A stretch of 64,000 bases of DNA from Siphonodentalium dalli (GCA_032622095.1 CP136063.1:31748987-31812986); one strand, 5' to 3'; counted from the first letter of the stretch, positions 1-13,710 are shown. The notes: a model not told the origin generated them from the sequence alone. Numbers and translations: made by a program.

Positions 1-190
1 AAAAGGGGGTGGGGGCCTCTCTCATCAGGTGTTGATGAAGATTAAAATAAAACAAATTATATTTTAACTGGTAAAGTAAACTCAATCACTGCGGTTAAAA
101 GCGCAGTGCCAGTAAATGTAAACGTACATAATTACAAACCTTCCATGTAACTCTTGTAGAAGATACAAGACTACTGCCCTGCGCAAATGT
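1..190. other. 3' flank of left zinc-finger gene
   Basis: Non-coding. It begins with a G-rich run (aaaagggggtgggggcctct) that recurs at 13690-13710. The part next to the gene, including a tacaagagttac motif in the minus direction, resembles the sequence after the stop of the right-hand zinc-finger gene near 60450, so homology continues into the 3' UTR. Confidence 0.5.
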
Positions 191-1086
<896 letters not shown>

Positions 1087-1863
1087 TCAGGTCAGATTCG
1101 GGCGATCACCCGCGTGGATCCTCTTATGTCTCGCCAGGTCACTCGACCGAGTAAATGATTTCTCGCACACATCACATTGATACGGGCGATCTCCAGTGTG
1201 GATTCTCTTATGTTTCGTCAGATCACCTGACTGATTAAATGATTTCACGCACACGTCACATTGATACGGGCGGTCTCCCGTGTGGATCCTCTTATGCGTA
1301 GTCAGGTGACTCGACTCAGTAAACGATTTCTCGCACACATCACAGTGATACGGCCGATCCCCCGTGTGGATCCTCGTATGTCTCGCCAGGTGACTCGACT
1401 GAGTAAATGATTTCTCGCACACATTACATTGATACGGGCGATCTCCGGTATGGATCCTCTTATGTCTCGTCAGGTGACTCGACCCAGTAAATGATTTATC
1501 GCACACATCACATTGATACGGGCGATCTCCAGTGTGGAGCATGTTATGTTTCTTCAAATCACTCGACCGAGTAAATGATTTCTCGCATACATCACATTGA
1601 TACGGGCGATCTCCCGCGTGGATCTTCTTATGTGTCGTCAGGCTAGACAACCGAGTAAATGATTTCTCGCACACATCACATTGATACGTGCGATCCATGT
1701 GATTCCTCTTATGTTTCGTCAGGTATCCCGACTGTGTAAATGATTTCTTGCACACATCACATTCATGTGGGCGATCTCTCGCGTGGATTTTTTTTATGTG
1801 ACAGCAATGTTTTAGATGTGGTGTATGATTTCCAGCATAGATAGCACTGATAGGAATGAACAT
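1087..1863 (-). CDS. Open eight-finger block of the left zinc-finger gene
   Basis: This is the longest intact stretch of the left gene, 258 codons. After about 25 residues of a degenerate first finger come eight regular C2H2 fingers, each with CX2C and HX3H ligands. Helix sequences vary at the DNA-contacting positions: [56 protein letters not shown]. The linker before the second finger is shortened (NHMDRTYQ). The block ends when the frame runs out after GDRPNLT. The ATG at its start lies in the frame-shifted leader and is unlikely to be the true start. Confidence 0.8.
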   Translation of the reverse strand: MFIPISAIYAGNHTPHLKHCCHIKKIHARDRPHECDVCKKSFTQSGYLTKHKRNHMDRTYQCDVCEKSFTRLSSLTTHKKIHAGDRPYQCDVCEKSFTRSSDLKKHNMLHTGDRPYQCDVCDKSFTGSSHLTRHKRIHTGDRPYQCNVCEKSFTQSSHLARHTRIHTGDRPYHCDVCEKSFTESSHLTTHKRIHTGDRPYQCDVCVKSFNQSGDLTKHKRIHTGDRPYQCDVCEKSFTRSSDLARHKRIHAGDRPNLT

Positions 1864-2090
1864 CTATTTGCTTCGTACCATTGTCAGGTAAACGAGTCCA
1901 TTTGTGTTTGAGAAGTATTCTCCAGTGTTGATGGCTCAATCGCTCGGTACATTGTATCAATATAATTGCCTCATTAAATATTACAGAACATTTCATGCAA
2001 GAGTTAAATTTATCACAAAGACGACGCAGTTAGACTCGTGTCCAAAGAAACGCTCCTATACTGAACACACTCGTCATATAAAATAAAAAT

Positions 2091-2345
2091 ATGTCAGCGC
2101 CGAAAAGGGTATTTCAAAAGTGGTTTTAAACAACGGAGGTCGGAATAGAACAATGGCATTTACATAGTCTATGTTACAGATAGACACCTCGTTGGTACTG
2201 TATATGCGGGAGTAACAACATCGGATGACCGAAGGCCGGAAGGCCAATACCAACGAGGCGTGTGCCTTACTAGAACATTTCTGACCGTCTGCTTGTTCAA
2301 AATGTCAGAAACCATGCCGATACCAGGAAGAAGACAAAATGAATA
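2091..2345 (+). repeat. ZF-associated repeat P, copy 1
   Basis: This repeat recurs at 27769-28162 (same orientation) and at 57770-57880 and 61303-61665 (reverse complement). Hallmarks are the end motif TGTCAGCxCCGAAAAGGG, the block catagtctatgttacagatag, and an inner inverted pair around acctcgttggta. It lies just 5' of the left zinc-finger gene, as copy 3 does for the right gene. It may contain the ancestral promoter of the family, or be a mobile element carried with it. Confidence 0.65.
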
Positions 2346-4029
2346 TTTTTACTTTAATACTCGACTGTGTCGACCGAAACATATATATTAGACAATACCT
2401 TAGCAGTCCATCAACGGCCGTTGTGTTAATTTCGCAATTTGACACATAATCGTGCGTTATGTGTGCCTTACACCACAGCCTGGCGCCTCTCAGCTTCAGG
2501 GGGAGGGTTGATTTTTCTGCCTTTGATAAAAAATAATGCGACCAACAGCGATAAGTGATATATTAGAACGTAGCTAATTGGCAGTAGTTTCCATGGTATA
2601 AAATAAATTGGCATAACCATCTCACTTCTGATTTTATAAGAAACGAAAGACAACGCTTTGCGTGAATCGTCATATTCTGCTCACTCTAAACATTATTTGA
2701 CGTCACATGACGTCATGACTGTCATTCCGAGATTCAATGATTACATGTATTACCTTAATATGTTTATCGCCCCATTCACAGGTATCAACATTGGATGAAT
2801 ATCTCTTCTCAAAAGGTGTTAATATACTCTGTCAAATATGCCTCAATAAAACCACGCGGTGCAAACAAAGTCCGCCTATCTGACAAAGCCAACATACTGA
2901 TTCCGAAAGTTAAGCGTTTATGCTAACCAAACATGTAGGTCTCATAAATTCCCTCTCCAGGCGACACCTATGTCCATATTTGCCTAGACTATCTGTGATC
3001 ATGGCAGTGCACATACACATTGACAGCCTAATGACAGGCCTAACTTAATTATTTTTACTATATATTAGAGTGGGCTTATCATTAATTCATAAACCAAGTA
3101 GTACAGTTATGGTTAAGAAGTATCAAAATAATCTGTAAACAGATGAGCTTGTGTAATCTATCAGTTCATCATTAGCCCAAAATGTAAGCAGGGCAAATCG
3201 TTTTGATGTCAACTGTACCGTACACAAAAACTTCCTTTTGCACCTTTTTGTACCTGTGCATTTTATAGGGAATAAAATTGAGAGATTTATTCAAATAAAG
3301 TGTTTATGAACGAGAAAATTCGGTATAAATGTGAAGAAAAATAATAGAATTGAATTTTCAACAAAATAAAATTACTATTATGTTAGAATATAACGAGTTT
3401 TGCTTGCAAATTGACCGAGGAAAACATGCTACTTTTAGTCAGTTTCGTTTTAACTTTACTGGTTACTGCGCATGTACGATCCGCTATTAACGACTCATGC
3501 ATGCAAAACAAATGGACACTTTCAAGATGAAGGGAAATACCAATCAAAATAAAAAAATTATGGCATGAATTATTATGATGGAACAACAAAATAAAATACT
3601 TACCACTAGCGTAGCTGATCCACAACTTCATTTAATTTTTTCATAAAAAATATATTCACGACCCGGCTCGCCTAATTTCGTTTCGGAAGTTTTCGGTCGG
3701 TTTCGTAAAAATGTAAAAAAAATGAAGTTGCCGACGGACAATTCGAATGTAACTTTGTACGGTAAATTTTAATAAGTATCTTCATAAAACTACCAGAAAA
3801 GAATGGCCACAACTTTTATTAATAATGAGATTTTATTGCAGAAACATCATCTGATCCGCTATACACGATGATCCGCTACACTCTGACTGACTATATGTAA
3901 GTGTTTGAATTTGAATAGTGCACGGTACTTATCAACTATATAGTATATTGTAAGTCTGCATTCCGATCACTTCTTCCAAAGTGCAAAAGTTTGAGAGTTG
4001 TCAGGTCCCAACTATAATTGCAAGATTAT
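2346..4029. other. Intergenic, AT-rich
   Basis: No coding homology was recognised on either strand. The only notable signal is a pair of CRE-like octamers at 2698-2715, listed separately. Confidence 0.5.
2698..2715. promoter_or_regulatory. Two CRE/ATF palindromes spaced by 2 bp
   Basis: TGACGTCA occurs at 2698-2705 and again at 2708-2715. This is the consensus palindrome for CREB/ATF-type bZIP factors. It lies about 750 bases upstream of the left zinc-finger start. Function is inferred from the motif only. Confidence 0.35.
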
Positions 4030-4208
4030 TAATAGGAGTCAGTAGACAGGGTAACTAATTGACATGGATATGGATAGTATAAAACGGTTCATAGAGGTAA
4101 GTATTATACAATCTGCAAGTGTATAATTATGGACAGTAAGATGTAACCATACTACTCGGTATATATACCATGCCATGAGTGGATAGATTATATTATTCTG
4201 ACATTGGT

Positions 4209-5419
4209 TTACTGTCGTCTCTTTGCTAGTAATTTTAGTATGCACTCATTTTCTGAGGTGAATAGCCAGGTGAATTTCTCATGATTGTTGAGGTTTTTAA
4301 AGTTTATATTTATTATTTTGATTTCATCCAGAAACTGTTTTCGAAGATTAATGTATTTGTTTACATTCCATTGTGAAATAAACCTCATTCTCAAATTGTT
4401 TGTCGTCACAATTCAAACATATTTTCTCGTTTGCCAATTTTAGATTTTTAGCCTGTTCTGTTATAATTGTAGTTCCTTTTTTGTTTGTTTTGAGTATCTC
4501 GCAGTTTCTTTCTTCAGTTTATGTGCGCTAATTCTAATTTTGGTGATTACTCTCCTGAATTCCTATTTTGTATTCTTGTAAGGTAACTCTCCCTTTGAAA
4601 ACACGACTTCATGCGGAAATATGTGGTTAATTTGCCTTTAGTTGTATGCTCTTTTCTTTGTTCAGACCAGTTCGATAAAAAATGCTTGTAAAGTAAACTC
4701 TTTACAAGGTTAACAAAGCTATTTGTAGTCATCTTATTTTGAGAAATGACCCGTTCATTCACACCAAGATGGTTAAGTAAAAACTTAATACTTTTGTACC
4801 AACTTGGTTCGATCTCTTTGATAACACTAACATCCTTACTAGTTTTATATGCATTGCACATCAAATGAGATAGGGAGTCATTCTCAAGCCTGTACCAAAA
4901 ATTCAGCAATGATATAACTATGGGGAAGTACATGGCCAAGTTCGGACATGACTGCCAGATTGGATGTGAATTTATTAACCCCAGTGTGTATTTGCATGCT
5001 TTCACGTTTAGTTTTTCAGCAGGAAGGCCTCCGAATATATTGTGTAGTACATCATCCTTATTACATGCTTTTGAATCCGTGTTAAAACAGGCCCATATTT
5101 CACTGCCATATAACATAATAGGTTTAACTGTATGATCGAAAAGATGAAGTCGAGTATATACTGATGGTTCAGATGGATTTATCATTCTGTTAAGTTTATA
5201 TAGGACTTTTAACGATTTATTATACAGCTCTTGCTTAGCAGGGGTGAATGTGCCAGATGCTGAGAATAATATCCCAAGGTATTTATATCTCTGAACGTTA
5301 TCCAGATTTTCTGATTTAAATGTGAATTTATCAGAAAATAATTTACCAGACTTATTGAATATCATTATTTTTGATTTACTATTATTAATTTGTAGACACA
5401 CAGTACTCTGCAAGTACAT
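4209..5419 (-). pseudogene. LINE RT thumb and C-terminal tail
   Basis: 4547-5419 is open for 290 codons and includes KYLGILFSASGTFTPAKQEL and PIMLYGSEIWAC, motifs typical of the region just after the RT palm in animal LINEs. A second short frame (4209-4409) contains a remnant of the Cys-rich tail, with ICLNCDDKQFENEVYFTMEC readable across the frame change at about 4400-4430. The ATG of the 290-codon frame is not a real start, because the upstream sequence encodes the YADD region in another frame. Confidence 0.75.
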
Positions 5420-6772
5420 TTAATTTACTCTGTAATCCTGCGGCTGATGTAGATGTTAGAACTATATCATCTGCATATAATAGACAGTCTAATCTTTGTT
5501 CAGCTAGGTGAACTGGATCTAACGTGCCTTTAAGGTCATCTACTAGATCATTTATAAAAATGTAGGGCTAAGATGGACTCCCTGCTTCACTCCAATTATA
5601 GATTGGAAAGGTTCAGTTAACATATTATTTATTTTAACTTGTATGGTTGAGTCTCTGTACATATCTTTTATTATCCGATAAACTAGGCCACCAAATATTG
5701 TTTTTTAGTAGCTTGAGGTTGATTCCTGCATGAATAACAGTCTCAACGGCTTTTTCATATCAACAAAACAGGTGTATAATTTATGTGACTTTCTACCTGC
5801 ATATTTTTCAATCAGAGTTTTGAGTACAAACAGGTGATCTGAGGTGCGTGCGTTCTTCGTGAATCCTCCTTGTTCTGCATGTATTATTTTGTGTTTATTG
5901 AGATAATCGTCAAGCCTTGTATTGATAACTGCATTAAAAAGTTTAGCAATACTAGTTATGGTAATCCCCCTATAGTTTGTTGGCAAAGTTTGGTCCCCTG
6001 ATTTGAACAGTGGGCATATATATCCAATATTCCATATATTTGGGTAAAAGCCAGACAGAAGGATACTATTGAAAAGCTTCTCAAGGCAGGGTAGTATAAA
6101 TGATTGTCATGCCTTTAACATTTCATTGGATATGCGGTCTAACCCATTTGCTTTATTGTTTTTTAGACGGCTGATAACCTGCTGTATTTCACTCAATGAG
6201 ATGTGCGAGTCTAACTCACAGAATATTCTGGTATTAGATTCCAGAGTAGCCTGTTCCACTTCAATTTGAGCCAGTCGCATCGAGATTATTTCTGGGTTAG
6301 TATGTAGGTTTGCGTAGTACTGGTACCAAGTATCATGTGCAAAAGGTGTATCCCTAACAGATTCATTCTCTTTTAATATATCGACTAGTTGCCAGTACAT
6401 TTTTGGGTTATCAACAGATAGTGCTTCTAATTCATTAATTATATTTTGTTTGTACTGTTTATACTTTTTTTTACATAATTTATTATATAATCTAAATTGT
6501 TTGTAGTAGTTGTTCCGAAGAGTTGTGTCTAGCGGGGACTGGGAAAGTCGGTTTGCTTTAATGATTATGGTTCTCCGCATTTGTTTCAAGTCAGAATCAA
6601 ACCATTTCTTATTTTTATTCTTCTGTCTTTTTTTTCGGTTTAGTTTTGGCAGTGTGAGACCCTCATTTGATGCTGATAGAAGAATATCGTGAAAATGTTC
6701 TGTATGCTTATTTATTGCTTCCCTACATAAGTCATTCTTACCATTCAGAAAATTAGTAACTTTGGTTATCAT
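5420..6772 (-). pseudogene. LINE linker and reverse transcriptase core, broken
   Basis: 6107-6772 carries the basic linker after the endonuclease, ending in ISLSEIQQVISRLKNNKANG, the block that normally precedes the RT. 5705-5986 has NYRGITITSIAKLFNAVI and EQGGFTKNART, RT motifs 1-2. Further on, in other frames, GVKQGVHLSP lies near 5580-5605 and the catalytic YADD box is encoded at 5466-5477. Each of these steps needs a frame change, and the remaining RT region around 5640-5700 is poorly conserved. The RT copies the element's RNA into DNA. Confidence 0.8.
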
Positions 6773-7651
6773 AGTAGGGGTATTAAAGACCTCCTGATTT
6801 TATTACATGAGGTTTTATCCCAGCGAAACTTCTGAGGCATAGGTAACAATTGTGTATCACAACTGTTAGGAATATTGTCCATATACAAGTGCGAAGCTAA
6901 TATCACAAATTCAGTTTTACAATGACAATCTGACATTGTAGTGTCAAAATTAGATACACGATAATATAAAACTTGTGACAGAAAGTCTTGTGAAACCATT
7001 GTATAGTCAACGACACTTAAGCCTTTCGGTTTAAAACATGTGAATTGTCCAGTGGTATCACCAAAGATTCTCCCATTTAATATTCTTAAACCTTTGCCAA
7101 TACATATATCCATTGATTGTTTCCCTCTGGAATTTGTAACATGATCGCTACTGACTCTTTGAAAAATATCTTGTTTATGATCTTCTTTATAATCATTTGG
7201 TCATGGGACGTAACTTGATGAATCATCGTTTATAAAATCGTAATTATTACTTGTTCGAGCATTTAGGTCCCCGCATAAAATTGTATTTCCAGATTTCGAG
7301 TAATACTCAAGATCCTCCTCTAATTTTGCTCGAATTAAATCTCCTGTTTCCTGTTCAGGTGTAGCATATGACAGGCATAGGAAGACATCTTTCCCCACGT
7401 TAAAGTAATTCGTGCATAACTTGATCCATTGGTAAATTATTATTTTGTAGAATTTTAACACCTCTTTTCAGATTAGTCTTGATAAAAATTCCCAATCCGC
7501 CAAAGTGCCTATTATTACTTGAAATTGTTCTACATATTGGGTAAAAATGGTAATTGTCTAAGTATATGTTATCCTCGTAGCCTGAATGTGTCTCTGTTAA
7601 AAGAATTATATCATGTTTAGATATCTCCCTGATAAATCTTGGATCATCCAT
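6769..7651 (-). pseudogene. LINE endonuclease domain (APE-type), broken
   Basis: Three frames must be joined. 7400-7651 contains IILLTETHSG and GGLGIFIKTNL, the first catalytic blocks of APE-like nucleases. 7201-7461 contains ILCGDLNART, the conserved GDxN block. 6769-7113 contains SVVDYTMVSQDFLSQV and SDCHCKTEFV, corresponding to the SxxDY and SDHxP region; here the expected His is followed by Cys, so the catalytic motif looks degraded. The domain would nick target DNA to prime reverse transcription. Confidence 0.8.
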
Positions 7652-7660
7652 TTTGTTACG

Positions 7661-8199
7661 AGTTCCATGGGCATAATGAGCACGGGACTTGTTTCAGAGC
7701 CGAAATATGAAAAACGAATTTTTTTCACTATAGGTTACAATACACCAAATGATTTACATAGGCCTCAGTGTTAACAAATCCCGCTGGCCTGTATTCGCAG
7801 GAAAGCTATGACCCTGCACGAGTATTTAAAATTAAAGAACGTCCCTTTAGACACACAGAAATGTGCCCAAAAGTACCTGTGAACGTGGTAAATCACACTG
7901 CAGCTTGACAAACGTCACACTACCCTTAAAATTGAGAAAAAAATTACATTGATAAAAACACAAACACCTCCCATAAATTATTCGCCATTTGCACAGCCAT
8001 AACCGTTTACCATGTGGTTATATTTTATGTTTCTCGACGGGAAACACATTTGTGAATTTTTTTCATTGACTGTTCATCCATGTATCATTGACCATTCAGC
8101 AGCCAGAATTTTTTTATGCTGATCCTAGCTTGGGGGTCCCAGGGGAAATCACTCTACTAATTTGTATTTGGTGTACACTCTTAAACGTTTTGGTTTTTT
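7661..8199. other. Intergenic
   Basis: No coding signal or recognised repeat. Some of this may be the 5' UTR of the minus-strand LINE. Confidence 0.4.
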
Positions 8200-8605
8200 A
8201 AAATACCAAATTTGGTTTTGAACTTTGTCCCATATATGTAACCAAATTTGGTCTTGATCAAAACCAAATACCAAGCGCCAACTGGTTTTGATAAAAACCA
8301 AAATTGGTTTTGATCAAAACCAAATTGTATGAATATTTGGTTTCGATCAAAACCAAAATTGGTTTTGAACTTTTGTCCCATATATGTAACCATTAGGTTT
8401 TGATCAAAACCAAATACCAAGCGCCAACTGGTTTTGATCAAAACCAAAATTAGTATTGAACTTTTGCCCCATACATGTAACCAAATTAGGTTTTGATCAA
8501 AACCAAATACCAAGCGCCAACTGGTTTTGATCAAAACCCAAACTGGTTTTATATATGAAACCAATTTTGGTTTTGATAAAAACCAATTTTGGTTTTGACC
8601 AAAAA
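8200..8605. repeat. GATC-centred palindromic minisatellite
   Basis: The 18-bp palindrome TTGGTTTTGATCAAAACC and variants recur at least eight times, embedded in a longer unit of roughly 100 bases that also contains accaagcgccaactgg and ttgtcccatatatgtaacc. Because the core is its own reverse complement, both strands carry the same words. ORFs read across it (FGFDQNQ repeats) are artefacts. Confidence 0.85.
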
Positions 8606-8689
8606 GTTCCTTTTTTGCACAATTTATTGATAAATGTGCCATACAACATACTTATGCAACATTTAAGGGTACTGTACACTAAATCCACC

Positions 8690-11149
8690 CATTTATTGTA
8701 CCATATCCATAGTCAATAAAATATATGCAACACATGAATGAATTGATTTTCATTATAATTACCAATCCATTGATATGTTAAAGGGCTAATTATAAAAAAG
8801 GCTTTAGACAGTCTGAAACAGATGCCACCAGATTCCATTTCCAGAACAAAAATTCAGCTGATCACTTGCATACTACATTTCTATATTATGGCTTTCATAC
8901 CCTCCCACAAACATACATGTACATGTATATGGGTTCTTTTTGCCAATTGGCCAAATCTTAAATTATACGAAAACCCATTATTTTTGATGGTTTCTACCAT
9001 AATAATGTTGGTTGCCAAGTAAACAGAAAATAAACGGTGACCATGTAATTTTTTTGTTCATGGTTATCACATATTTACTGTTTACACAGTCCTGAAATTA
9101 TTATGATAGAAATAGTTGGTACGCAAACAGTCAAGTATTTCTCACATAATTTTGTGATTAATTTTTCAAGTGTGCATGCTGGCATAGAACTAAATTCCAC
9201 AAGATGCTGCAAATTACATGTAAAATTTCCTGAAATCACAAACCTCTGAGGACTATTCTACCATTTAAGTGCTTTCAGTAACCTTAAATTGAGGCATGTA
9301 ATTTGCCTGCACATGTGAGGGCCACCCCATTCATGAATCATATCAAAAGCAACCAAAATTAAGAGTCGAAGATGAAGTAAATTGTCCAAATGACATAATT
9401 GGTTGCATCAATGTTGAATGAAGTTTTAAGATAAACATAAAGACATAGTGAGATTTTGGAAATTAAACTTTAATTCAAACATATCCAGCAGGAATAATTG
9501 TCATCCTAGCCATTCTTCCACAGCAGTGTATATTCCTGATGTCTGTGCACACCTCACCATTGCAACAGTTGCAATGAATTAACAGTTAATATATAGTTCA
9601 TCACACCCTTCTTATATTGAACATTCCCAAGAATGACAGCTCATCTGTTTTACACCTGTCATGCAGTAGAAATTTAAAGATCAGCAAACTCCTTTATATT
9701 GGCATCTGATGAATATAGCAGCACTTGACAGCATAGCATGTTACTAACTTCCCACAGGCTGCACCACACTTGTATATTGTGGTGCAATATATATGAATGA
9801 AAAGTTGACGAATAACATCTTCTATCTGCACAGATAACACGCATGCCTCCTCTGAATACTGTCCACATTCTGGTACTAAAGTTTCCTATGCCAGTGAACG
9901 AACATACTCTGAAAAGAAATGCATAAAATACTATGTTTAGGAAAAGTCAGATTTAAAGACATATATTGCAGACTTATTTCATTGAATATTAAAAGCATTG
10001 TTAGGGCATGGCAAAATATGCCCATGGCAATTCCAACAAAAGGCCTTTAACTCTGGTGAAATTGACGTGCTGAACCAAATCTCAAACTTGACCTGTATTT
10101 TGTACATTAAAACACACACATTTCAATTTTCATTCAACTCAGTTGAGACTATCTAAAGTTATCATCTGACATCTGGAATCCAAAAGCGAACTAACAGACA
10201 GACATGCAGCATAATACATCCCCTTTTTTAAACAGGCATATATGGGTGCATATAAACAATCAGTTAGTATCCAAACACTATCCCCACTGGAATTATGTAG
10301 CAAAAACCTGAGATTAAGAACTAAAATTCCAACCATATCCACTGCAGCATTTCAGAAAATACAATGGTTGAACCACGCACAAATGTAAACATTTACTACT
10401 TTATTCAGGGCACCTTATAAACATTACTGAAATGATTGTCCCAATACTATTATACTAGTCACTGAGTTTAATTTGTTTATAACAATGATGTTGTTTTCTG
10501 ACCATTTGGATAACTTATTTTGGCATGATTGTTTATTATTCCATCAGCAGGTCCGGGAACACCTCACTGGATTTTTACACATCACTTTAATTTGTCTTTA
10601 AAAGCACATCAGGTTATTGGATATTTACCAGGCCATTTATAAGGCTATGATGGCTATGGTTTATATAGTGTCATCAGTATTCTGTGAATTAAAGTGCAAA
10701 ATGCGATGATTATTCACCCCCCCCCCCCCAATTGCCCCTGTTTTTTTAATCTCCAGTTACCCTTCACATGTATTATTTTATTTAGTCTTATTCCATACCA
10801 TGACACTTAGAAGTACACAATCTGCTAGACATTATTTGTTTGGACTCTTTTCCATAGGTAGGGAATTTAGACATAAATTCAACAAACATACAACATAAGG
10901 CTTTTTGTTAAAGGTGCACAATCTGATCTGATTGTCACCGGATCATCCAGTTACAACATGAACAACAACGGAAATTTACACCGAAAGCCAATAGTCATCC
11001 AACATTACTTTTCATCATGTTATCTTCCGAAATTGATTTGCGATGACCTTGTGAGACCTCTCAATATCTTGTATATCTGCATATTTCTAGAAGTCAGTGG
11101 AATGTTTGGTAGGCTGACAAATAATCGAGGTGGATAAAATTAACAGATT
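8690..11149. other. Intergenic, no features
   Basis: AT-rich with only short non-conserved open frames on both strands. There is a poly-C run near 10718-10729. I recognise no protein, RNA or transposon homology here. Confidence 0.5.
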
Positions 11150-11252
11150 TGATAACTCAGCTTTGAGGGATAGGATCCTCAACTCAAATAAAATATTATT
11201 TAAACCCGAAGCTGAAGAAATAGTAATTTAGGGGGCGTCAAATCAGATTATA
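11150..11252. repeat. M1 MITE fragment
   Basis: About 100 bases match the right half of the palindromic M1 family: gataactcagctttgaggg, then cctcaactc, then cccgaagc and gaaatagtaatttag. The terminal ggtactcaatccgat motif is degraded. Confidence 0.6.
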
Positions 11253-11417
11253 CATCTTCTAAGTGATATATAAAAACTTACAGTTGTAAATTGAATACAT
11301 CCAAGTTCCAACTCTGGTCCAGTGTATGTCTTCCAGTCAATTTACTTCCACAGCAAGACTTCTAGCTGACCGTCCTCTATAAAATATAACATACAGGTCT
11401 TATAAAATGATACCAAC

Positions 11418-11690
11418 AAGCCTTGACATAGTGTGTCTGTCATTTGCAGAATGAGGTCCCCAGAGGAAGAATTTAGTTACTAGTATGGTACCCCACATAG
11501 TGGGCTAGCATCACCAAATTCACACTCTGTGAAGTTGAGTGTGAACCTCCTTCTGCTGAGGTGTAAGCAGCATGAGCTCTCCAGAGGGTGTATTTGGTGA
11601 TGCTAGCCCACTGTGCGGGGTACCATCAATAAATTCACCCTCTGGGGACCTCATTCTGCAAATGACAGGCACACCATTTCAAGGCTTGGA
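11418..11690. repeat. Palindromic MITE-like element
   Basis: The left arm (11418-11525) and right arm (about 11590-11690) are near-perfect reverse complements. They share aagccttga, ctgtcatttgcagaatgagg, tccccagagg and gtgggctagcatcaccaaat. The 60-base centre is unpaired. No coding capacity. Confidence 0.8.
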
Positions 11691-12637
11691 CATGCACTAG
11701 TATATGAAATGACATGTACATCTATAGATTTACTTAAAATATCACATATTGTTCTGGATATAAATATGTTCAATGTACTGGCCACGACACATAGGATTTC
11801 AAACAAAGAAAACATTATTGCAGGCATGTCATACATGTATCATGTTTTGATGACAGGTGAAATACCCATCATGGGTGGGGGTGTGAGTAATCACATTCTT
11901 CATGACTTCGGGGCGGGCGGCCTTCATTTAGGTTATATTTTAGAAATAACTTTTATAAAATTATGACAATTTCCTCAAGAAGATACTATTATATAGTATA
12001 GCATAATTATTATATGAATGTGATATTATTCACAAAACACGCTTTGTGTCAGAGAAAATGCAAGTCGAACAAAAAGGGCAGTGAATTGTTTATAAGCAGA
12101 GTCACGATAATGCATCGTTTCCTTATATTTAGATTTGTGTTTGGTGCATCTACAACTTACAACTGACAATACTATCATAGTAAATTCCTTATTTGGTCTG
12201 TATTACCATATTTTGGTTAAGAGAGAATCCTAACTGGATAAGGGGGGAGCTCGGAAAATAATTCAGGCACGTATGCTGATTTTTACTTTTCGACTCTAGT
12301 TGGGACTCACTGACCCCCACATCCAAATTGTTTTTCTGTTTTCGGCAGTTTTTTCGACCATATTTGGACACCAACCCCCCTTTTATCACTAAAACAGAGA
12401 TTTGCGAGGGTGGGGGGGGAATTCACTGTAAACAGCTGTATATGAATTTCTGTGCATTCATGGATGTTAACATAACATGTAAATAGGAATGTGTCATTTT
12501 GGGGTTATTCGGCTAAAAAAAACATGGCTGCCAGCGGCCATCTTGGATTTCAAAATTTGCAACAAAATGCAACACGATAACTGCCTGCAGCCAGTTTAGC
12601 AGTTAGAATTACATTATTTCTCTTATTCTAAGGTGTT
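11691..12637. other. Intergenic, no features
   Basis: Only short open frames without recognisable domains. No repeat boundary was identified. Confidence 0.45.
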
Positions 12638-12926
12638 TTAAGGTACTCAGTCCGATCAGACGCTCCTAAATTACTATTTCTTTGGCTTCGGGGTTAAAAT
12701 ATATTTGAATCGAGTCAAGGAACCTACCTGTCAAAGCTCAGCATGATCAGATATAGATTTTTCAAGTTAGTTATTTAAATTGTTTCTGGGCCAGAAACTA
12801 GAGTTTAAACAGAAAAAATGGAGTGGTAAATTATTACCACTCGAGTTTTCTGTTTAAACCACTTAATAACCCCGAAGCCAAAGAAATAGTAATTTAGGAG
12901 CGTCTGATCGGATTGAGTACCTTTAA
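12638..12926. mobile_element. M1 palindromic MITE, complete, TTAA-flanked
   Basis: The element starts TTAA-GGTACTCAGTCCGATCAG and ends in the reverse complement followed by TTAA (12638-12641 and 12923-12926). Each arm continues through agacgctcctaaattacta and ttggcttcgggg before meeting at an AT-rich centre. TTAA at both ends suggests mobilisation by a piggyBac-like transposase; a piggyBac element is present in this window. Confidence 0.75.
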
Positions 12927-13435
12927 GCCAAACTCATTGTAAAAACAGTAAAAAAAAACATGCAGGAAACAAAATTTGAGTTGCGGAAAAAATTTGTTGG
13001 TCCCATCGACCACACACCCATCCCGGCATATGTGCCCTGAATAAAATCCCCCCACCACCACCAACTGGTTTGAGAAATATTCAATTCTATGCAAGAACAA
13101 TTACATTATTTTTATCTGATGAATTCCCAATCATGAAGTAATGTGGATTAGCTAGATTATGAACTGACAGCGGGTAGAGTGGGTCAATTACAATCAAATT
13201 TGGTGTGATTTCAATGCGATTATTGATTGCGCCAATAATTTTATTTTCGCCTTCCACAGCGCAACGGAATATTTTCATTGAACGATCCGATAGTTCCGAG
13301 TGTCCATTCGGAAGTAATGTAGTTTTCCATTGAAATTGATGTTTGTAAATAAATCACTGTTTAATTGTTATATATTCATCAAGAATTTGCTTGTGAAAAA
13401 TCATTGTAAATGTGTTAAATATTGACGAATGCGTA
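12927..13435. other. Intergenic, no features
   Basis: Short open frames only, with nothing recognised. Confidence 0.45.
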
Positions 13436-13710
13436 GTTCCCAAATTGCGAACTAGAATGAGGCCCCCACCCACACCCCCATGGAATACGGAATACCACTT
13501 AATACAGAGGGTGGAATACAGAATACCAGTTAACAGCCATATGGAATACATAAAAATATATGAAAACTTCATTTTTTGGAAGGTCGGTGTACGAATACCG
13601 GTATACATGTATTTGGAATACCGAATACCTCCTAACAGAGGGGCTGGAATACGGCGTACCTCATAACAGGGCATGGAATACGGCGTACGAAAAGGGGGGT
13701 GGGGGCCTCT
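13436..13710. repeat. Degenerate GGAATAC minisatellite
   Basis: The words ggaatacggaatacc and agttaacag recur irregularly about ten times, ending in an aaaaggggggtgggggcctc run like that at the window start. Related words (gaataccagttaac) recur near 54640-55225. Confidence 0.6.

Larger units (their letters stand above)
4030..7660 (-). mobile_element. Non-LTR retrotransposon (LINE), decayed, near full ORF2
   Basis: Reading on the minus strand from 7651 to about 4209 gives, in order, an endonuclease, a linker, a reverse transcriptase and a C-terminal Cys-rich tail. This is the standard layout of an APE-type LINE that copies itself by target-primed reverse transcription. At least six frame changes or stops break it, so it is inactive. 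I could not find an RNase H domain, a target duplication or a clear 3' tail. The clade is uncertain, perhaps CR1/L2/Jockey-related. Confidence 0.85.

Noticed and set aside
8181-8688. 153- and 63-codon frames with FGFDQNQ repeats
   Set aside because: They are translations of the palindromic minisatellite; the same words appear on both strands.
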